A stretch of 51,402 nucleotides of DNA, taken from NCBI GenBank assembly GCA_017549485.1, contig JAFYUT010000041.1, forward strand, positions 1 to 51,402, read 5' to 3'. The notes beneath the pieces are model-generated. The model had not been told where the DNA came from. It worked only from the letters and a program-made list of their open reading frames with translations, and did no database searches. The translations under genes and the position numbers were made by a program. Within the stretch, counting starts at the first letter, position 1. Every line of letters begins with the position of its first letter. This stretch comes from Akkermansia sp. (lineage in GTDB: Bacteria; Verrucomicrobiota; Verrucomicrobiia; Verrucomicrobiales; Akkermansiaceae). Positions 44,869 through 51,402 of the stretch are shown one piece after another.

Positions 44869-45543
44869 TTAGGCCTCAGGAGTGCGCCCGAACAGCGCAA
44901 GCATGCGCCCGGTGTTACCTTTCTCTACTCGGTATGAGTAGAATGTTTCTGTGTCGGCGGCGGTGTCTAAGCCACTGTCGATGATGTTTTCTTCTGCCAA
45001 CCCGGCTTCTGCTAACTGCGCTTTGATGGCTGTGGGGATGTCAACCTCGTAATGAGGGGGGCGTATGCAGGGAGAAATGACGGCAATGCAATCAGCAGGG
45101 GTTACTCCTATGGTTTTGCTCATGGCATGCAGGAGCTTACCTACGATGTTCTGCTGGGTGCCCAGTTTGCCGGAGTGCGCCAAGCCACGGCTTCCGCTCA
45201 CGGTATCGTATACCCATACGGCAGCGCAATCTGCAACGTATATGCCCAAGCAGCAATCAGCTTTGCCCCCGCAGTACAGGGCATCTACCCCTTCTACCGG
45301 ATATGAGCAACCGATGTCTCCCACCAATGCAACGTTGTTGCCGTGTACTTGCTGGGCTCGGCGCAGCAGTTTGGGATTGATGCCGGCCTCTTTGAGCACC
45401 TGTTCGTGGTGGGGCGTAAGGGCATCAATGACGGCATTGCGGTTGGTGGATACCGGTACTTCGGGGATACGGGCAATGAATCGGGCAAAGTTTTCGGGAA
45501 CGGCGTTGAGCTTATCCAGATATGCCGGGGCGTGTGTGCTCAT
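44869..45543 (-). CDS. pgeF: Multicopper-oxidase-like laccase-domain protein (YfiH/PgeF family)
   Basis: 224 aa from ATG 45543. The conserved metal/active-site residues are His67 in AQQVHGNN, Cys106 in YVADCAAVWVYD and His123 in GLAHSGKLG, at nearly the positions known in E. coli YfiH. Members have purine nucleoside-related or peptidoglycan-editing activity; which applies is not visible. The usual HAGWRG is HSGKLG here, a mild change. The start at 45543 is preferred over 45633 because the longer form would run into the marR gene and the conserved fold begins later. It sits between marR and the cyclo-ligase gene. Confidence 0.87.
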   Translation of the reverse strand: MSTHAPAYLDKLNAVPENFARFIARIPEVPVSTNRNAVIDALTPHHEQVLKEAGINPKLLRRAQQVHGNNVALVGDIGCSYPVEGVDALYCGGKADCCLGIYVADCAAVWVYDTVSGSRGLAHSGKLGTQQNIVGKLLHAMSKTIGVTPADCIAVISPCIRPPHYEVDIPTAIKAQLAEAGLAEENIIDSGLDTAADTETFYSYRVEKGNTGRMLALFGRTPEA

Positions 45544-45562
45544 GAATATGTGGAGTTTGGTT

Positions 45563-46033
45563 TTAGTGGAGGGAATCAGCGCTGTTAATGCGGCGCTTGA
45601 TAAGGCTGCGAGCTTGGCTGATTTGCGAGGCACTGTCCTCTTGGGCCATCATGTTGGCCAGATTTTGGGCAATGTTGCCGCGCATGCGGGCAATAAGCTC
45701 TTTGCCTTGGGGGGTGATGCGTACCATAATCTTGCGGCGGTCGGCAGCGGCGGTAAAACGCTTCAGATATCCGAGCTCTTGCAGTTTGTCTACCATGCCT
45801 GTGGCGGCTGCTGTAGAGTGACCCATCATCTTGGCAATGCTGCTCATGGAGAGGCATTCCTCTTCGTCCAGATAGGTCAGCAGAAAAAACTGCGGGTATG
45901 AGACCTTGTCTTGCGTCAGCTCCGGGGAGAGTCGGAGTATGCAGTTGCGCTGTGAGAACATCACGAAGTCTGCCAAATGAGCTGCTTCATCGGCCGTGAG
46001 TGCATTGTTTCTGTTGCTTATGTTGTGTTTCAT
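45563..46033 (-). CDS. MarR-family transcriptional regulator
   Basis: 156 aa from ATG 46033. The winged helix-turn-helix is clear: LSMSSIAKMMGHSTAAATGMVDKLQELGYLKRF in two parts (SMSSIAKMMGHSTAAATG and VDKLQELGYLKR), then the wing AADRRKIMVRITPQGKEL. Flanking helices form the dimer interface. MarR proteins usually repress neighbouring genes and respond to small ligands. It is first in a run with pgeF, the cyclo-ligase, the SGNH-like gene and the sulfatase, so autoregulation of the whole run is a natural inference. The start at 46033 follows a promoter that excludes the 46147 start. Confidence 0.9.
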   Translation of the reverse strand: MKHNISNRNNALTADEAAHLADFVMFSQRNCILRLSPELTQDKVSYPQFFLLTYLDEEECLSMSSIAKMMGHSTAAATGMVDKLQELGYLKRFTAAADRRKIMVRITPQGKELIARMRGNIAQNLANMMAQEDSASQISQARSLIKRRINSADSLH

Positions 46034-46065
46034 CAGGTGAGGAGTAAAGTGTTTCGTTAATCCAG

Positions 46066-46093
46066 ATATTACGGTTTTGCTGACATTTTGCAA
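46066..46093 (-). promoter_or_regulatory. marR operon promoter
   Basis: On the minus strand TTGCAA (46088-46093), 16-bp spacer, TAATAT (46066-46071). The leader is about 26 nt. The spacer region is a likely operator site for MarR, though no clear palindrome was seen. Confidence 0.5.
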
Positions 46094-46170
46094 GCATAAA
46101 ATTTCAGGTCGCACCGCACGCCTTCGTGCCGAATTTCTGTTTTTCATTCATCTGGCACGGAAAATAAAAA

Positions 46171-46194
46171 ACACCCACAATATATTGTGGGTGT
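46171..46194 (-). terminator. Terminator of the valS run
   Basis: A self-complementary 24-nt hairpin (10-bp stem, 4-nt AT loop) 22 nt past the 46217 stop, followed on the minus strand by TTTTTTATTTT. An AT-rich tract with seven T on the plus side suggests it may also work the other way. Confidence 0.85.
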
Positions 46195-46216
46195 CCTTAA
46201 AAAATATTTTTTTAAT

Positions 46217-46627
46217 TTAATTTGTAGTAGGTGGGGGTGCAGAGGCAAAATCGGGAGAAATGCAGAGAATTTCTGCTAATTCGGGGGTAAGAAGCTGCTC
46301 ATCGATGATGCGTTGAATGTGGGCATCAATGGCTTTTTGAAGCGTCATATAGTTGGAGAGCAACTTGGCTATTTCTTTGTCCTCGGCGGGTGTAAAGTCC
46401 GGTAATTTCTCTTGTCTGGCTTTGAGCTCGGCTGCATGGGCAGAGAGCTCTCTCAGCTGCGGAAGTACATCTTGCACACTTTGGGCATCTTGGCAGAGAT
46501 TCAGGCAGATTTCCGTTTGTGAGAGGAAATCTATAATATCTTCAGCCAAGGAGGCATGCGTGTCTTGAGCTGTAGCTGTATAGCAGCAAATTATCGGCAA
46601 AATTGGGGTGATAAAGAGACTTTTCAT
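46217..46627 (-). CDS. Small secreted helical protein of unknown function
   Basis: 136 aa. MKSLFITPILPIICCYTATAQ is a signal peptide; the Cys pair does not form a clear lipobox. The rest is amphipathic helix (LAEDIIDFLSQTEICLNL, then LRELSAHAAELKARQEKL) ending in a Pro/Thr tail. It starts immediately after the stop of the upstream gene and is followed by a terminator, so it closes the valS run. I do not recognise the family. Size and helical character resemble the 28787 gene product. Confidence 0.75.
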   Translation of the reverse strand: MKSLFITPILPIICCYTATAQDTHASLAEDIIDFLSQTEICLNLCQDAQSVQDVLPQLRELSAHAAELKARQEKLPDFTPAEDKEIAKLLSNYMTLQKAIDAHIQRIIDEQLLTPELAEILCISPDFASAPPPTTN

Positions 46628-47422
46628 TCAGCGACGTTTGCGTTTGAACAGTTTTTGAGCCGTGCCACAGGCAGGGCAACGGAACCAAAAGAAAAATATG
46701 ATATGAAGCGCAGTAGCCACAGAGTACCCGAGTACCGGGAGTTTGTGTGCATACTTATTGCGTGTGTAGTTTTGCAGGGTAAAAAGACTCATATTACACA
46801 CGGGACACTTCGTTTTGCGCGTATACAGGATATAGGGCAGAACACCCGATAAGAACAATATTATCAAATGATTGAATGTGACCCCTTTTTCCATGCCGAG
46901 TATCAATCGGGTGGCAGTGATAACGAAGAGAACCATTGAGCATACAAGCCATACCTGAACCAAGGCACTGAACAGTGTGCGGAACGGGTGAGTATTGCAA
47001 ATAGCTCCACTCTTATCGGCGCCCTTTTTACCGGAGTTGTCTGGTTTTACTTTCGTTAAATCAATGGTATTGCTGTCCGGTTTGAGCGGGGAGCGGTGGC
47101 GGGTGCCATGCTTTCTCTCCAAGGGCGGAAGTGTTCTCTCAAAGTCGGTGTCGACCGTTTCAATTTGCTGCTGAGGTTGAGTTTCCGGTTGCTCCGGCTT
47201 TTCTTCCTCAGGGAGCATCCCGGCGTGCTCGCATATCTCAGCCAATCTCTCTTTGCTGATGAGCTTGATATCATCCGGGAAATACTCTGCAGCTTGCAGC
47301 ATGTCTGAATACAAGGTGGTGAAGTTGATGCTGCGCAGCTGCCGAGCTTTGTAAATACCGCAGACAGACAGAGCTTTCTGTTCTGCCTGCGGTAAGGTTG
47401 AAATGTAATCTTCCTTGTCCAT
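46628..47422 (-). CDS. Two-helix membrane protein with N-terminal helical domain and C-terminal Cys motifs
   Basis: 264 aa. Residues 1-75 (ISTLPQAEQKALSVCGI and SKERLAEICEHAG) resemble a DUF4332-like helix-hairpin-helix domain. A charged, Pro/Glu-rich linker follows, then a membrane region with three or four hydrophobic helices. Two Cys pairs, CPVCNMSLF and CPACGTAQK, lie on either side of the last hydrophobic stretch and could bind one zinc ion. The function is unknown. It lies 20 nt after valS and directly before the 46217 gene. Confidence 0.75.
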   Translation of the reverse strand: MDKEDYISTLPQAEQKALSVCGIYKARQLRSINFTTLYSDMLQAAEYFPDDIKLISKERLAEICEHAGMLPEEEKPEQPETQPQQQIETVDTDFERTLPPLERKHGTRHRSPLKPDSNTIDLTKVKPDNSGKKGADKSGAICNTHPFRTLFSALVQVWLVCSMVLFVITATRLILGMEKGVTFNHLIILFLSGVLPYILYTRKTKCPVCNMSLFTLQNYTRNKYAHKLPVLGYSVATALHIIFFFWFRCPACGTAQKLFKRKRR

Positions 47423-47442
47423 GGGTGTTGGCCGGGGGGGGG

Positions 47443-50121
47443 TTAACCGAGAGCGGTGAGCATAGCTTCAAGCTGGGCTTTTTTGGTTTCCCATTCAGCC
47501 AAGCGGGCTCGCTCTTGTTCTACTACGGCAGCGGGAGCGCGGTCTACGAACGAGGCATTGCCCAGCTTAGCTTGGCTCTTGGCAATCTCCTTGGTCATTT
47601 TCTCCAGCTCTTTGCTGATGCGGCTGCGCTCCGCCTCCACGTCTACCAATCCGTCAAGCGGCAAGAACAGTTCGCCGAAGGGGGTGAGAGCCGTGGGCGT
47701 TCCCTTGGGGGCCTCGTAGGCAGCCTCGATTGTAGCGCTTTGGGCACCGGCAAGCAGCGCCAAACGGGCCATCAGGTCATCTGTAAGCGGCAAGGCTCCG
47801 GGCTTGAGTATAAAGCGCACTTTCTTGTTGGTAGCGAGATTGTATTCGGCCTTAAGGTTACGGGCACGGTTTGCCGTATCGTACAGTGCGGTAGAAAGTG
47901 CACGAGCCTTGGAAACCTCTGTTTCATCCAAGCCGGCAAGCAGTGCGTCGGCGTTGGGCAGGGGGGTATTCATCAGCGGCTTGCCCTCGTAGCGTGCGGC
48001 AAAACCGAGGCTCTGCCAAAGCTCCTCGGCAATGTGCGGCATGATGGGGGAGAGCAGGGCCAAGTAGTGGCGCAGCACGGTGTCTATGGTGTAGAGCGTT
48101 GCATTCTTTACAGCGGGGTCGCCATCGCGCAAGTCGTTCTTCACCGCCTCAAGGAAGAGGCTGCAATATTCATTCCAGAAGAAAGAGTACAGAGCTTGCG
48201 TGTAGGTATTGAACTCATACTTGCTCAGTCCTTCTGCCACGGTGGCGTGCAGTTCTTTGAGCTTGGAAAGAATATCGATATGTACAGGTGTGAACTTGGG
48301 TGCCGGCTCTGTGCTGGCCTCGCCCTGCATCATGCGGAATCGGGCGGCGTTGTACAGCTTGTTGGCAAAGTTTTTGCCTTCTTCAATCTGTTTCTCGTCA
48401 AATTTCACGTCGGTACCCGTGGGGGCTATGCGCATGAGGCCGAAGCGCAGGCCGTCTGCGCCATACTTGGCGATGAGGTCCAGCGGGTCAGGGCTGTTGC
48501 CCAAGCTCTTGCTCATTTTGCGGCCTTGCAGGTCACGCACAATGGAGGTGAAGAATACGTTGCTGAAAGGCTTCTTGCCATCGGCAAATCGGTAACCTGC
48601 CATAATCATGCGGGCTACCCAGAAGAAGATGATATCCGGACCGGTTACCAAGTCACTGGTGGGGTAGAACTTGGCGCGGCACTCGTCATCCATGGTGGCA
48701 AAGGGCCACAGCCAGCTGGAGAACCAAGTGTCCAGCGCGTCTTCATCCTGTACCCAGTTTTCAGGGTCGGCGGGGGGCTCTACACCTACATAAATGTCAC
48801 CGGCGGCGGCATCTTCGGCGTCAAGCTTGGTTGCTTCCTGTAACTCAGTAGCTTTTTCTTTGCGGTACCATACCGGGATACGGTGGCCCCACCACAGCTG
48901 TCGGCTGATGCACCAGTCCTGGATACCCTCCAGCCAGTGGGCGTATGTCTTGGCCCAGTGTGCAGGACGGAACACGATATCGCCATTGGCCACGGCATCT
49001 GCTGCCTCTTGTACGCAGGGGTACTTGAGGAACCACTGCATGCTCAAGCGCGGCTCAATAGGCACATCGGAGCGCTGGGAGATACCCACATTGTTCTCGT
49101 AATCTTCTACTTTCTCCAACAATCCCTTGGCTTCGATAAGCTCTACGGATTTGTCGCGAGCAACAAAGCGGTCCAAGCCATGCAGCTCGGGGCAGGCCGG
49201 GCAGTTGATGTGGCCATCCGCGGTTAATACATCAATGATTTCAAGATTGTTCTTCATGCCCACCTCAAAGTCGGTGCGGTCATGAGCCGGTGTAATCTTA
49301 AGGGCACCGGTGCCGAAGTCGATTTCCACATGGTCATCGGCAATGATAGGAATTTCCGTCTCTACCAGCGGGCGGATAACGGTTTTACCGATAAGGTGAC
49401 CGAAACGCGGGTCTTTCGGGTTCACTGCCACGGCTACGTCTGCCATGATGGTTTCGGGGCGGGTGGTAGATACCAACAACTGCCCGCTGCCGTCTGCCAA
49501 CTTGTAGCGGATGGTATAAAGCTTGCTCTTGGAGGGTGTCATGATTACCTCCTCGTCAGAAAGGGCAGTGCGCAGCACGGGATCCCAGTTCACCATACGG
49601 CGGCCACGGTAAATAAGGCCTTCCTTGAACAGCTCGGTGAATGCGCGGGCTACTTCGGGGGCAAAGACGTCGTCCATGGTGAAACGCTCACGCTCCCAGT
49701 CGCAGGAGCACCCCAGCTTCTTGAGCTGCTTGATGATGATGCCGCCATGCTTTTCTTTCCACTCCCATACCATGTTGACGAAATCCTCACGGCCTACATC
49801 ATAACGGGTACGGGGCGGGGTCTCTTTGGCCAATTCTTTTTCCACACGAGCCTGTGTAGCAATACCGGCGTGGTCAGTACCCGGCAGCCAGAGCACTTCT
49901 TTGCCTTCTTGGCGTGCGCGGCGTGCCAGAATATCCTGAATTGTATTGTTGAGTACATGCCCCATGTGCAGCACGCCCGTTACGTTGGGCGGCGGTATCA
50001 CAATGCTGTAAGCAGGTTTTTCAGATTGCGGGTCTGCATGGAAGCAACCCTCTGACATCCAGCGGGTTTGCCACTTCTCTTCAACAAAATTCGGTTCGTA
50101 AGCCTTTGGCAATTCAGTCAT
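47443..50121 (-). CDS. valS: Valyl-tRNA synthetase
   Basis: 892 aa. It charges tRNA(Val) and edits misloaded threonine. The class I motifs are PPPNVTGVLHMGH (HIGH-type HMGH at 52-55) and GRKMSKSLGN near residue 535. The GTDHAGIATQ and WGHRIPVW segments are characteristic of ValRS, and the C-terminal coiled coil (EAERSRISKELEKMTKEI) is intact. It has its own promoter with the -10 box 10 nt before the ATG, and no T-box leader. Two small genes follow at 20 and 0 nt. Length is normal. Confidence 0.98.
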   Translation of the reverse strand: MTELPKAYEPNFVEEKWQTRWMSEGCFHADPQSEKPAYSIVIPPPNVTGVLHMGHVLNNTIQDILARRARQEGKEVLWLPGTDHAGIATQARVEKELAKETPPRTRYDVGREDFVNMVWEWKEKHGGIIIKQLKKLGCSCDWERERFTMDDVFAPEVARAFTELFKEGLIYRGRRMVNWDPVLRTALSDEEVIMTPSKSKLYTIRYKLADGSGQLLVSTTRPETIMADVAVAVNPKDPRFGHLIGKTVIRPLVETEIPIIADDHVEIDFGTGALKITPAHDRTDFEVGMKNNLEIIDVLTADGHINCPACPELHGLDRFVARDKSVELIEAKGLLEKVEDYENNVGISQRSDVPIEPRLSMQWFLKYPCVQEAADAVANGDIVFRPAHWAKTYAHWLEGIQDWCISRQLWWGHRIPVWYRKEKATELQEATKLDAEDAAAGDIYVGVEPPADPENWVQDEDALDTWFSSWLWPFATMDDECRAKFYPTSDLVTGPDIIFFWVARMIMAGYRFADGKKPFSNVFFTSIVRDLQGRKMSKSLGNSPDPLDLIAKYGADGLRFGLMRIAPTGTDVKFDEKQIEEGKNFANKLYNAARFRMMQGEASTEPAPKFTPVHIDILSKLKELHATVAEGLSKYEFNTYTQALYSFFWNEYCSLFLEAVKNDLRDGDPAVKNATLYTIDTVLRHYLALLSPIMPHIAEELWQSLGFAARYEGKPLMNTPLPNADALLAGLDETEVSKARALSTALYDTANRARNLKAEYNLATNKKVRFILKPGALPLTDDLMARLALLAGAQSATIEAAYEAPKGTPTALTPFGELFLPLDGLVDVEAERSRISKELEKMTKEIAKSQAKLGNASFVDRAPAAVVEQERARLAEWETKKAQLEAMLTALG

Positions 50122-50131
50122 GACGCGCGAG

Positions 50132-50160
50132 ACTATACACTATCTGTTTTGATTTGGCAA
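50132..50160 (-). promoter_or_regulatory. valS promoter, near-leaderless
   Basis: On the minus strand TTGCCA (50155-50160), 17-bp spacer, TATAGT (50132-50137). Ten nt separate the -10 box from the ATG at 50121. Confidence 0.65.
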
Positions 50161-50198
50161 GCTTTTTATGTTTCATCTGCATGAAAATCAAAGTAACA

Positions 50199-50230
50199 AA
50201 AAGGCCGCAGTATTCAGACTGCGGCCTTTT
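50199..50230 (-). terminator. Terminator of the TPR gene
   Basis: A perfect 13-bp stem (A199 to T211 paired with A218 to T230, window positions 50199-50211 and 50218-50230) with a 6-nt loop, 25 nt past the stop. On the minus strand it is followed by TTGTTACTTTG, giving a T-rich end. Confidence 0.88.
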
Positions 50231-50255
50231 GAAAAAATTGAGGTAAAGTCTCTCT

Positions 50256-51402
50256 TTACGAGTAGGCAGACTCTACGCGATGAGCCACATCCTTGTAACC
50301 GTAGTCCACCTCGTAAATGGCCTTGAAGCTTTCCAGAGATTTTTCCTTGTTGCCGGCAGTTTCGTAGAGCGTGCCGATCATGTAGAGAATCTCCTTCTTG
50401 GTGTCGTCCATGGCAACGAGCTCCTTGTCGGCATCTTCCAGCTGGCGAATGGCCATATCGGTCATGTTCTTGGCTGCGTAGCACTTGCCGAGCATGAGCA
50501 TAGCCTTGATGCGCAGGTTGGGGTTGGTACGGGCACGCTGCAAGGCCGGGATGGCTTCGCTCTGCATGCCGGCATCGAACAATGCCTGACCATATTTGAA
50601 CTGCAACTGTGCATCGGTGGGGTTGGCCTCCACACGGGCTTTGGCATCTTCCACCACTGCCATGGCAACTTCCTTCTTGCGGGCATCGTATGCGGCACGT
50701 GCTTCCTCGTTGGTGGGGTCGGCTGCCAATACTTGCTCGTAGTAAGCAAGCTCTGCCTCCATGGCTTTGCCGTGCATCTCGGAGGCCTTGTCGTTGATGG
50801 AAACATCGGCCTCGCCGCTGAGCTGGAATGCGTAGGCGTAGAAAGAATAGGCATTGGCGTAGTCCTCCATCTGCTCGTAAATGGAGGCGATGTCTTTCAC
50901 TACCTGTAAGTTGGTGTTGTCTACGGCATATTGCTCGGAGAGCTGGGCAAGTCTCTGCTCCATTTCTGCACGGGTAAGACCCATCTTATCTGCACTTTCC
51001 AAGTCAGTTGTGGCAGTGGCGTTCTTCATCTTGGTGCGGAAGTCGCCGCTTCCTTCCCAGTTGCCCTTCTTCATGGTTGCACGGGCGGAGCAGTCTTTCT
51101 CACCGCGCTGGGCAATGGCATCCGTACGGTCAATCTGCAACACGCGGCGGTAAGCATCTGCAGCTTCGGCAAACATTTCGTACTTGATGTAGTGGTTTGC
51201 CAGCATGTGCAGGTGCTTCTTGGGGTTAGGCTGGCCTTGGCAAATGGTCTCCATGGCGAAAGCTGCCAGTGTGGGCAGGCCCAAGTCGTTGGCTGCATTG
51301 AAAAGAGCCTCATTTGCGGTGACCGAGTAGGGGTCTTTCTCCAGCTCATCTTCCACGCTTACGATAACCGTGGCGGGGTCTTTGCGAGAAGTGGTGATGC
51401 GC
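50256..51402 (-). CDS. TPR-repeat protein (partial, continues past the right edge)
   Basis: About 381 codons are visible and the frame stays open to the window edge, so the true start lies outside; a GTG at 51356 is internal. The protein is built from tetratricopeptide-like helix pairs (AEAADAYRRVLQIDRTDAIA, MEDYANAYSFYAYAFQL, PALQRARTNPNLRIKAMLML, TAGNKEKSLESFKAIYE). TPR arrays bind partner proteins. The visible N-terminal part (TTSRKDPATVIVSVEDEL) is not repeat-like and may be the end of another domain. It is mid-GC, with host-like codons, and followed by a strong terminator. Confidence 0.85.
   Translation of the reverse strand, partial: RITTSRKDPATVIVSVEDELEKDPYSVTANEALFNAANDLGLPTLAAFAMETICQGQPNPKKHLHMLANHYIKYEMFAEAADAYRRVLQIDRTDAIAQRGEKDCSARATMKKGNWEGSGDFRTKMKNATATTDLESADKMGLTRAEMEQRLAQLSEQYAVDNTNLQVVKDIASIYEQMEDYANAYSFYAYAFQLSGEADVSINDKASEMHGKAMEAELAYYEQVLAADPTNEEARAAYDARKKEVAMAVVEDAKARVEANPTDAQLQFKYGQALFDAGMQSEAIPALQRARTNPNLRIKAMLMLGKCYAAKNMTDMAIRQLEDADKELVAMDDTKKEILYMIGTLYETAGNKEKSLESFKAIYEVDYGYKDVAHRVESAYS

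Noticed and set aside
47398..48843. 481-codon plus-strand open frame opposite valS
   Set aside because: Shadow of valS. It starts inside the neighbouring gene and has no domain.

Overview
The window looks like chromosome of a gut-type Verrucomicrobiota, most like the Akkermansia lineage. This is inferred from mid-GC coding, a PEP-CTERM protein ending in VPEP, a hydrophobic stretch and RRRRH, secreted sulfatase and SGNH hydrolases, and many signal-peptide proteins of unknown function. No rRNA, tRNA, CRISPR array or insertion sequence was found. Most genes are on the minus strand in long runs. Both ends cut through genes.

Layout. 1-5.6 kb: mutY and a SulP anion transporter (minus), tdh and a small lipoprotein (plus), and an alpha/beta hydrolase (minus). 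5.6-11.9 kb: a secreted protein of unknown function, a three-gene run (ABC half-transporter, OB-like anchored protein, large secreted TPR-like protein) closed by a strong terminator, and gluQRS. 11.9-15.9 kb: a secreted SGNH hydrolase, an IdeS/Mac-like (peptidase C66) cysteine protease with a PEP-CTERM anchor, and a secreted thioredoxin-fold protein. 15.9-22.4 kb: an AT-rich defence island with vsr, a restriction endonuclease (HpaII-like), a 5-methylcytosine methyltransferase with an N-terminal HTH, an OLD-family ATPase/TOPRIM nuclease and a KAP P-loop NTPase. 22.4-26.5 kb: groEL, groES and dnaK. A full-consensus sigma-54 site lies upstream of dnaK. 26.7-28.7 kb: two proline-rich lipoproteins and a radical SAM/SPASM enzyme. 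28.8-35.9 kb: a small secreted protein, then purE-pyrR-pyrB-pyrC' (a DHOase-like protein lacking key residues)-ELM1-two GT4 glycosyltransferases. 35.9-41.3 kb: topB, an SBF-like transporter and two tandem YwaF-like membrane proteins. 41.4-46.0 kb: marR, pgeF, 5-formyl-THF cyclo-ligase, an SGNH-like protein and a sulfatase in one run. 46.2-51.4 kb: valS with two small downstream genes, and a TPR protein running off the right edge.

A window-wide pattern is that many promoters (TTGnnn, 16-17 bp, TAnnnT) place the -10 box only 6-10 nt before the start codon, so these mRNAs should be leaderless or nearly so. This was used to correct several start codons. The strongest candidates for new biology are the IdeS-like PEP-CTERM protease, the adjacent OLD and KAP genes, the radical SAM with two repeat-bearing lipoproteins, and the apparent sigma-54 control of dnaK.
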